Source: JAVJSD01 sp040219575 (GTDB taxonomy: Bacteria > Planctomycetota > Planctomycetia > Pirellulales > Pirellulaceae). Taken from it: a stretch of 64,000 bases of DNA. The stretch lies in assembly GCA_040219575.1 (NCBI GenBank), contig JAVJSD010000011.1:62001-126000 (forward strand). Direction: 5' to 3'. Below, piece after piece: positions 58,397 to 64,000 of this stretch. The position numbers and the translations under genes are program-made. The notes under the pieces were generated by a model. It saw nothing but the letters and a program-made list of their open reading frames with translations, had not been told where the DNA came from and ran no database searches. Each line of letters begins with the position of its first letter. Positions within the stretch are counted from its first letter, which is position 1.

Positions 58397-60570
58397 TGAT
58401 GACGCCGCTCGAAGTTGCTCGGCAGTACCTCCAGAAAGGCTGGCGCCCGGTCGCCATTCCGGCCGGCGCGAAGGGAAGCAATCGCAAGGGCTGGAACACG
58501 CAGCTCCTGACCGAGGAAGAACTGCCGCAGTGGTTCGGCAATCCCGAAACCAACATCGGCATCCTGCTGGGCGAACCGTCGGGCTGGCTCGTGGACATCG
58601 ATCTCGATTGTCCGGACGCCGTCGAGCTAGCCGACCAGTTCCTGCCGCCGACGGGCGCGGTCACCGGCCGGCCAAGTGCGCCTCGCTCGCATCGCTGGTA
58701 TGTCGCGGACGGTCTGCGCACAAAGCAGCATCGCGATCCGACCGATCGCAGCATGATCGTCGAGCTGCGCAGCACGGGCGGCCAGACGCTCGTGGGACCG
58801 AGCGTGCATCCCAGCGGCGAAGCGTATGACCTGCTCGAGGGCGAACCGGCGAGGGTGCCGGGCCCGATGCTTGCGGCCTGCGTCGCCGCCCTGGCGGAAG
58901 CTGTCGTGAAGCAGCGTCACGGCGAACCCAAGCCACGCCCGATCGAGATGCCGCCCAATCCTCCGAGCGACTTGGATGTCGAACAACGGGCGATTGCGTA
59001 CTTGAACGCGTTGCCGCCGGCGACCAGCGGGCAAGGCGGACACGGTGCGACCTACACGGCCGCCGTGGCGCTCGTGCATGGCTTTGGTCTGTCCACGGAC
59101 CGCGCTCTCCACCTGTTGCTGCAGTACTACAACCCGCGGTGCGAGCCAGTCTGGTCGCCCAAGGAGTTGCAGCACAAGGTCGAAGACGCCGCCGGCAAGT
59201 CGCACGATTTGCCGCACGGCTGGTTGCGCGATGCGCGAGCCGAAGAGCACGCCGATGTCGATCTGTCGCAGTTCCGGGTGTCCGTACGCGAACCGACCGT
59301 TCTCAGCGACGAGGATGCGTCCACCGATGATGACGCGGCCGATCCGGGTCCGATTCCCCACGAGCTACTGCGCGTGCCCGGATTTGTCTCGGAGGTGATG
59401 GATCACACGCTCGACGTGGCCGCCTACCCAAACGTCACGATGTCGTTTTGCGGGGCGCTGGCGATGCAGGCCTTCCTGGCCGGCCGCCGCGTGCGCGATC
59501 AGGCCGACAACCGTACGAACATCTACCTCTTGGCCCTCGCTTACTCGTCGGGCGGCAAGGACTGGCCGCGCAAGATCAACACGCAGATCGCGCACCACGC
59601 AGGATTGGCCGGCGGCCTGGGCGAAGGGTTCGCGTCGGGGGAGGGCATCCAGGATTCACTGTTCGGCACGCCCACGATGCTGTTCCAGACCGACGAGGTC
59701 GACGGCATCCTGCAATCAATCAACAAGGCCAAAGACGCGCGCCATGAATACGTCATGAAAACCCTGCTGACGATGTACTCGGCCGCCAACAGCGTGTTTC
59801 CGGTACGTCGCAAAGCAGGCAAGGGAGAAACGCCGGGCGTGATCGACCAGCCGTGTTTGATCCTGTTCGGTACGGCGATCCCGTCACACTACTACGCGGC
59901 GATGTCGGAACGCATGTTGACCAACGGCTTCTTCGCCCGCATGATCGTGGTCGAAAGCGGGCAACGGGCGGCAGGACAGGAACCCAAGATCAGCGACCCA
60001 CCCTCGCGTGTGCTGGATACAGCCCGCTGGTGGTCGGAGTACCATCCTGGCCGCGGCAACCTGGAGAACTGGCATCCCCAGCCGGCGATTGTCGAATACA
60101 CGCCGGATGCGCAGCGCGTGCTCGTCGAGTCGCGACACGAATGCGAAGCAGAGTACGCCCAGGCCGAGCAGCGCAGCGATCCGGTCGGCACAACCGTGTG
60201 GGGACGCGTCAACGAAAACGCCCGCAAGCTCGCCCTGCTGTACGCCATCAGCGAGAACCACTCGGCGCCATCGATCGGTCGCGCCGCCGCCACGTGGGGC
60301 ACGCAGTTCGTCCATCACCAGGCGCGACGCATGCTGTTCATGGCCAAGGGGTACGTGGCCGACAACCCGTTTCACGCCGAGTGCCTGAAGTTGCTCCGCA
60401 AACTCAGAGACGCAGGCGGCCAGATGGCGCGCAACAAGCTCATGCGCGCCATGCGCTGCAAGATGCAGGACTTCGATCAGATCGTCGGCACGCTGATGAC
60501 GCAAGGCGACATCGTTCCCGTCGAGATTCCAACCAAAACCAAGTCGGCGCTGGGGTATCGCGTGCCATGA
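58396..60570 (+). CDS. Bifunctional DNA primase/polymerase-helicase-like replication protein
   Basis: 724 residues. The PrimPol domain (1-160) shows ALA-like GWRPVAIPAGAKGSNRKGWN, NIGILLGEPSGWLVDIDLDC (D67, D69), the conserved SHRWYVADGLR and Gly-rich VELRSTGGQTLVGPSVHPSG. Residues ~200-280 form a helical segment, and ~310-720 a DUF3987-like ATPase-like domain (SSGGKDWPRKINTQIAHHAG; FQTDEVDGILQSINKA). This type of protein initiates or primes replication of phages and plasmids. Directly downstream is an iteron-like array. The start ATG overlaps the previous stop (TGATG). Confidence 0.85.
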   Translation: MMTPLEVARQYLQKGWRPVAIPAGAKGSNRKGWNTQLLTEEELPQWFGNPETNIGILLGEPSGWLVDIDLDCPDAVELADQFLPPTGAVTGRPSAPRSHRWYVADGLRTKQHRDPTDRSMIVELRSTGGQTLVGPSVHPSGEAYDLLEGEPARVPGPMLAACVAALAEAVVKQRHGEPKPRPIEMPPNPPSDLDVEQRAIAYLNALPPATSGQGGHGATYTAAVALVHGFGLSTDRALHLLLQYYNPRCEPVWSPKELQHKVEDAAGKSHDLPHGWLRDARAEEHADVDLSQFRVSVREPTVLSDEDASTDDDAADPGPIPHELLRVPGFVSEVMDHTLDVAAYPNVTMSFCGALAMQAFLAGRRVRDQADNRTNIYLLALAYSSGGKDWPRKINTQIAHHAGLAGGLGEGFASGEGIQDSLFGTPTMLFQTDEVDGILQSINKAKDARHEYVMKTLLTMYSAANSVFPVRRKAGKGETPGVIDQPCLILFGTAIPSHYYAAMSERMLTNGFFARMIVVESGQRAAGQEPKISDPPSRVLDTARWWSEYHPGRGNLENWHPQPAIVEYTPDAQRVLVESRHECEAEYAQAEQRSDPVGTTVWGRVNENARKLALLYAISENHSAPSIGRAAATWGTQFVHHQARRMLFMAKGYVADNPFHAECLKLLRKLRDAGGQMARNKLMRAMRCKMQDFDQIVGTLMTQGDIVPVEIPTKTKSALGYRVP

Positions 60571-60595
60571 AAAGCACAACGTCGAATGCGTCTCG

Positions 60596-60850
60596 AATCC
60601 GTCACAATCCGTCACGCGACCGGCCGATTCCGTGACGGATTCGGCGTGTGGCGCGGCCAAAACAGCGGGAATCGGTGAATCCGTCACGAATCCGTCACGG
60701 GGTCGCGTGACGGATTTCAAAAGCCATAAGTCCTTAAACAACAACAAGAACAACACTCTCTCTCTTTCTATATATGAATCCGTCACGTACCCCCCCTCGC
60801 GCGCCGTCTGCGTGCGCGCGAGGGGGTGCGCTGAATTCGCGTGACGGATT
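60596..60850. repeat. Iteron-like array of AATCCGTCAC with AT-rich stretch: candidate replication origin
   Basis: Eight copies of the exact 10-mer occur in 255 bases. Direct copies start at 60596, 60606, 60678, 60689 and 60777; inverted copies (GTGACGGATT) are at 60632, 60707 and 60841. The first two are head-to-tail without spacer. An AT-rich block (60718-60777) free of iterons lies between clusters. Position after the primase gene and before small genes is typical of a plasmid or phage origin. Protein recognition is unproven. Confidence 0.7.
60792..60826. terminator. GC-rich hairpin inside the iteron region
   Basis: CCCCCTCGCGCGC (60792-60804) pairs with GCGCGCGAGGGGG (60814-60826) across a 9-base loop. 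No U-run follows on either strand; it could terminate transcription or serve as a structural origin element. Confidence 0.6.
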
Positions 60851-60872
60851 CGCCATTCCAGGAGATTTTCAC

Positions 60873-61100
60873 ATGCCACGTTGCGAGCATTGCCGGTTCT
60901 TCCATGCGCATCCACCCGCCTCGAGCCCGGGCGAGATCGTCGTCTCGGGTGACGGCATCCGCGGCGGCGGCGAGTGCCGTGCGAACGCACCGATCATCCT
61001 TCCCGAGCAAATCATGGCGTGCTTCCCAGTCGTCTGGAATGACGGCTGGTGCGGTCGCTTCGAGCCGGTCGCGGCATTGCCGCCTGCACAGTGCGGTTAA
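60873..61100 (+). CDS. Small zinc-ribbon-like phage protein (75 aa)
   Basis: Starts MPRCEHCRFFHAHPPASSPG with AGGAG before it. CxxC at positions 4-7, then GGGECRANAPIILPEQIMAC, FPVVWNDGWCGRFEPVAALP. The spaced cysteines (C4, C7, C36, C52, C61) suggest a zinc knuckle; ECRANAP...FP.V....WCG.F is a motif recurrent in small phage proteins. No enzyme motif. Confidence 0.75.
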   Translation: MPRCEHCRFFHAHPPASSPGEIVVSGDGIRGGGECRANAPIILPEQIMACFPVVWNDGWCGRFEPVAALPPAQCG

Positions 61101-61126
61101 CAGAGTGCGTTGCACAAGAAACAGGC

Positions 61127-61261
61127 ATGCAAAAACATGTCTCCCTAAAGAGTGTCTCTATAGGTACTTGGACAAAATTCGGTTGCTCAAAATGTCAGCG
61201 GGAACAGTCGCATTACTCGACAGAGTTTGTTTACTGCGACATGCGCGACCGTTTGTTTTAA
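61127..61261 (+). CDS. Micro-protein with zinc-knuckle (44 aa)
   Basis: Reads MQKHVSLKSVSIGTWTKFGC, SKCQREQSHYSTEFVYCDMR DRLF. A CxxC with a further Cys and a His spaced 9 and 19 residues later suggests one zinc site. It is bounded by ordinary gaps, with no clear Shine-Dalgarno. Support is amino-acid composition only. Confidence 0.45.
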   Translation: MQKHVSLKSVSIGTWTKFGCSKCQREQSHYSTEFVYCDMRDRLF

Positions 61262-61282
61262 CTTCCTGGCAGCATTCCACTT

Positions 61283-61777
61283 ATGAAAGCACTGGCGGAC
61301 ATAGCCGGACAATCGCTCATCGGCCGACGCGCCGCAACCGGCCGCGGAGATCGTCGAACGTTCGATCGGCCGATTCTGCTTGCCGTGCTGGCCGACATCG
61401 AGGCCTTCGCCGAAGCGCCAATCGATTCGCCGAACACCTACGTCGTCAGCATGCAAGTCTCCGGTGTTCCGTACCAACCGAACCAGTGGTTTGGCCCACT
61501 GACGATGGCCGAGCGCAAGGCGTGCTCGCGTGCCGCCAAGCGTCTCGAATCGGAAGGGTTGGTCGAGCGGGTCACGCAGCGGGGCCGCAATCGAGTGACG
61601 CATCTCCGGCCGACCGCCGCCGGGATTTGCAGTGCGCTGGAGACGGCGGAGCCACAGGCGGACCGCGCAGCGATTGTCGATGGTTTGCGGCGAATGAACT
61701 GGGCTGGGCACTTGATTCCGCATGTTGGGGACCATCGCAACCTTGACCATTACCTAGATTCTGGGAGATCAGTATGA
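61283..61777 (+). CDS. Winged-helix-like phage regulator (164 aa)
   Basis: MKALADIAGQSLIGRRAATG, RPILLAVLADIEAFAEAPID, PLTMAERKACSRAAKRLESE and GLVERVTQRGRNRVTHLRPT AAG show a DNA-binding winged helix (recognition KACSRAAKRLESEGLVERV, then wing). The last residues overlap the methyltransferase ATG (ATGA), so the two genes are coupled and this may modulate methylase expression. Family unknown. Confidence 0.7.
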   Translation: MKALADIAGQSLIGRRAATGRGDRRTFDRPILLAVLADIEAFAEAPIDSPNTYVVSMQVSGVPYQPNQWFGPLTMAERKACSRAAKRLESEGLVERVTQRGRNRVTHLRPTAAGICSALETAEPQADRAAIVDGLRRMNWAGHLIPHVGDHRNLDHYLDSGRSV

Positions 61778-64000
61778 ATGTGGAATTGTGGTCCGTCGAT
61801 CGGGTGAAGCCGTACGAGAACAATCCCCGCATCAACGACGACGCGGTGGCGGCCGTGGCGGCAAGCATCAAGGAGTTCGGATTCAAGGTGCCGATTGTCG
61901 TTGATGCGGCAGGCGTGATCATCACCGGCCACACACGGCTGAAGGCTGCGAAGAAACTGGGCATGACGGAGGTTCCGGTCGTCGTGGCCAGCGACCTGAC
62001 GCCCGAGCAGATCAAGGCCTATCGGATCGCTGACAATAAGACGGCGGAACTGGCCGACTGGGACTACGACTTGCTGCCGATCGAACTGGGTGAACTTCAA
62101 GCCGCGGACTACGACCTCGGTCTGCTGGGGTTCGACCAGGACGAACTGGCCAAACTGCTCGGCGGCGAATTGCAGGACGGTCTCACCGACCCGGATGACG
62201 TGCCCGAACCGCCGGACGAGGCGATCACGCAGCCCGGTGACCTCTGGATCCTTGGTGACCATCGCTTACTCTGCGGGGACAGCAGCAGGCCAGAAGACCT
62301 GGATCGGCTGCTCGCCGGCGCACCGATCCATCTGGTCAACACGGATCCCCCGTACAACGTCAAGGTGGAACCGCGCAGTAACAACGCCATCGCCGCCGGT
62401 CTGAGTTCGTTCGCCGGGACGAAACATCATCAGAAGTTCGATGTCGAACGGCATCCCGAGAAAGCCAAGGGCACCTCGAAGAAGATGCGGGCCAAGGATC
62501 GGCCGCTGGCCAACGACTTCGTGACAGACGACGAGTTCAATCGGCTGCTACTGGCCTGGTTCGGCAACATCGCGCGCGTGCTTCTGCCGGGTCGCGCCCT
62601 GTATTGCTGGGGTGGATACGCCAACGTCGCCAACTATCCACCGGTCTTCAAGGCGTGCGGGTTGTACTTCTCCCAGGCGATTATCTGGGACAAACAGCAT
62701 CCGGTGCTCACGCGAAAAGACTTCATGGGCGCGCACGAATGGTGCTTCTACTGCTGGAAAGAAGGCGCCGCCCACGTGTTCCTGGGGCCCAACAATGCCA
62801 CCGACCTGTGGCACGTCAAGAAGGTGAATCCGCAGAGCATGGTGCACCTCTGTCTGCATCCGGATGCGATTGTCTTGAGCGAAGCGGGGTTCCGGGCGAT
62901 CCATACCGTCCAGGTCGGCGACCGAGTGCTCTCAGGCGATGGCACTTTCCACCACGTCGAGCACGTCTCGTCACACCCCTATGTTTCCGAGCACCTCTAC
63001 CGGATCGTTGCCAAAGGGGGCAACACGGCGGTCGAGGCGTCTGACAACCACCCGTTCCTGATCTGGCGACCGGCGAAACGCGCCCGGCGCATTATCGGGG
63101 GGAACGTCAGCTGGATGCGCGCTGACGAAATCCGCGCCGGCGATTACACGATGACGCCCGTTCTCGCGGAGTCCGGCACGGACCCGTTCCCGGAGCTGGA
63201 CACGGAGGACTGGTTCCTGTTCGGGCTGTACTTGGCCCAGGGCCATCTCCAGCACGCTGGTCACGGCGACCGCCGCTATCCGGCCTTTTCGCTCCACAAG
63301 CGCCGCCAGGATCTTGCGGAGCGGATCTGGAAAAAGTGGCCGGAGGCTCGCGAATACGACCACAACGACTACCGGCCCGAGCCGAGCAGCGGCACGGTGG
63401 TGATGGCGTTCGACGGCAACGCCGGGGAACGCTTCGAGGTGCTCGGTGGACGCCTTGCGCACGGCAAGCGTTTGTCGCCAGAGTGTTTCGCCCTTCCGCG
63501 ATCCAAGCGAGCCGCCATCTTGCATGGTTGGCTCAATGGCGACGGTTGCAAGGTGCACGACCGCGACTACTGGCAGGGGAACACCGTCTCTGCTGACTTG
63601 GCCGCGCATCTCTGCCTGTTGGCCGAGTCGGTGGGCTACCGGACGAACGTCTACAGCTACGACCCGCCCAAGGAATTCGGCGGTATCGGCGGGCGAAAAT
63701 TCAAGAGCCGGCGCCGTGTTTATTACCTGTACTTCTACGAGCTTGACCGGCTCAAAAAGCGCGGCTGCCCATTGCGAATAGAACATGACGGACGCGAATA
63801 CTCACTACGCCAGGTCAAGCGGGTTGACCAGGTGAGGTACAGCGGCGACGTGTGGAACCTGAGCGTCGAGGGCCACCCGTCATTTCAGACTGCCGTCGGG
63901 CTGTCGCACAACACCGAAAAGCCCGTCGAACTGGCCGTCCGCGCGATGCAGTATTCGTCACGGTCTGGCGAAAACGTGCTCGACCTGTTCGGCGGCAGTG
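61774..64000 (+). CDS. ParB-domain DNA methyltransferase interrupted by an intein (3' end outside window)
   Basis: The extein starts with a ParB-like domain (VDRVKPYENNPRINDDAVAA, GFKVPIVVDAAGVIITGHTR LKAAKKLG). It continues with an N4/N6 methylase: motif IV DPPYN (62344-62358), the region YCWGGYANVANYPPVFKACG, and, after the intein, TEKPVELAVRAMQYSS with NVLDLFGGS, the AdoMet-binding motif I. The order IV then I places it in the beta class. It methylates a base in a specific short site, protecting the element or timing its replication. The gene runs off the window at 64000. The intein lies at residues 360-713 and must be spliced out for activity. Confidence 0.88.
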   Translation, partial: MNVELWSVDRVKPYENNPRINDDAVAAVAASIKEFGFKVPIVVDAAGVIITGHTRLKAAKKLGMTEVPVVVASDLTPEQIKAYRIADNKTAELADWDYDLLPIELGELQAADYDLGLLGFDQDELAKLLGGELQDGLTDPDDVPEPPDEAITQPGDLWILGDHRLLCGDSSRPEDLDRLLAGAPIHLVNTDPPYNVKVEPRSNNAIAAGLSSFAGTKHHQKFDVERHPEKAKGTSKKMRAKDRPLANDFVTDDEFNRLLLAWFGNIARVLLPGRALYCWGGYANVANYPPVFKACGLYFSQAIIWDKQHPVLTRKDFMGAHEWCFYCWKEGAAHVFLGPNNATDLWHVKKVNPQSMVHLCLHPDAIVLSEAGFRAIHTVQVGDRVLSGDGTFHHVEHVSSHPYVSEHLYRIVAKGGNTAVEASDNHPFLIWRPAKRARRIIGGNVSWMRADEIRAGDYTMTPVLAESGTDPFPELDTEDWFLFGLYLAQGHLQHAGHGDRRYPAFSLHKRRQDLAERIWKKWPEAREYDHNDYRPEPSSGTVVMAFDGNAGERFEVLGGRLAHGKRLSPECFALPRSKRAAILHGWLNGDGCKVHDRDYWQGNTVSADLAAHLCLLAESVGYRTNVYSYDPPKEFGGIGGRKFKSRRRVYYLYFYELDRLKKRGCPLRIEHDGREYSLRQVKRVDQVRYSGDVWNLSVEGHPSFQTAVGLSHNTEKPVELAVRAMQYSSRSGENVLDLFGGS
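62851..63912 (+). other. Intein with LAGLIDADG-type homing endonuclease, first motif degenerate
   Basis: The intein begins at Cys1 (CLHPDAIVLSEAGFRAIHTV QVGDRVLSGDG, block A), has the block-B His in EASDNHPFLIW, LAGLIDADG-like motifs FLFGLYLAQGHLQ and ILHGWLNGDGC, and ends QTAVGLSHN with penultimate His and final Asn, followed by Thr (TEKPVEL) as the +1 nucleophile. It is 354 residues. In the first LAGLIDADG motif the acidic residue is Gln (AQG, codon 63238-63240), while the second keeps Asp (63541-63543), so splicing is likely active but DNA cleavage impaired. The insertion is at the HL/TEKP site, the conserved catalytic face of methylases. Confidence 0.88.

Noticed and set aside
60596..60850. 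CRISPR array
   Set aside because: Repeats are 10 bp, in both orientations and with irregular spacing; there are no uniform spacers and no cas genes. It fits iterons instead.

Overview
The window looks like a chromosome segment of a GC-rich planctomycete (Pirellulales-like). This is an inference from gene content: WD40 lipoprotein-like repeats, an HpnN-like RND exporter, the DUF2924/serine-recombinase module typical of planctomycete phages, and dispersed GTAGC...GCTAC hairpin repeats. No rRNA or taxonomic marker gene is present to prove it. No CRISPR array was seen.

Layout. 1-13.7 kb: a partial secreted WD40 protein; a small accessory island with a large HIT/phospholipase-D/SF2-helicase/S24 fusion protein facing a DUF4007 protein and a NifS/DndA-type cysteine desulfurase; tRNA-Asp; a large RND exporter and a small basic DNA-binding-like protein. 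14.1-14.7 kb: tmRNA (ssrA) with a readable 15-residue tag. 14.7-18.3 kb: a TetR-controlled stress regulon in which three transcription units each carry the same ACAGAC-AG-GTCTGT operator and one gene (DUF417) is truncated. 18.3-31.1 kb: ordinary chromosomal genes (DinB-like, UPF0178, YCII, DoxX, LysR-gltB and gltD, acetolactate synthase, a zinc-ribbon protein), ending with tRNA-Asn and its terminator.

31.1-43.1 kb is an accessory region. It holds a tightly coupled six-gene operon (serine recombinase, two ParB/RepB-like proteins, three consecutive proteins made only of homing-endonuclease-associated repeats, 16 repeats in total). It is followed by a DUF3606-like gene split by an IS1380-family element with a clean 5-bp target duplication, and by an 802-residue internally duplicated PIN-like protein.

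43.2-64 kb is the integration, regulation and replication region of a prophage or related element. Its integrase operon is DUF2924, a catalytically dead mini-resolvase, a large serine recombinase and an HTH protein. Then come leftward early genes (dATP/dGTP diphosphohydrolase-like protein, metallophosphoesterase, SF2 helicase, HNH, DUF3310, RusA, DUF669 SSB-like, Sak4-like ATPase, RecE-like nuclease, sigma factor), two LexA-type regulators with a shared 18-bp motif, and rightward genes (DUF1937, primase, an iteron-like array beside an AT-rich stretch, and a ParB-DNA methyltransferase interrupted by an intein that runs off the window). Structural phage genes are not in view and would be expected beyond 64 kb.

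Most promising for new biology: the recombinase/ParB/repeat-array operon, the twin-PIN gene pair, the HIT-PLD-helicase-S24 fusion, and the dead mini-resolvase paired with a large serine integrase.
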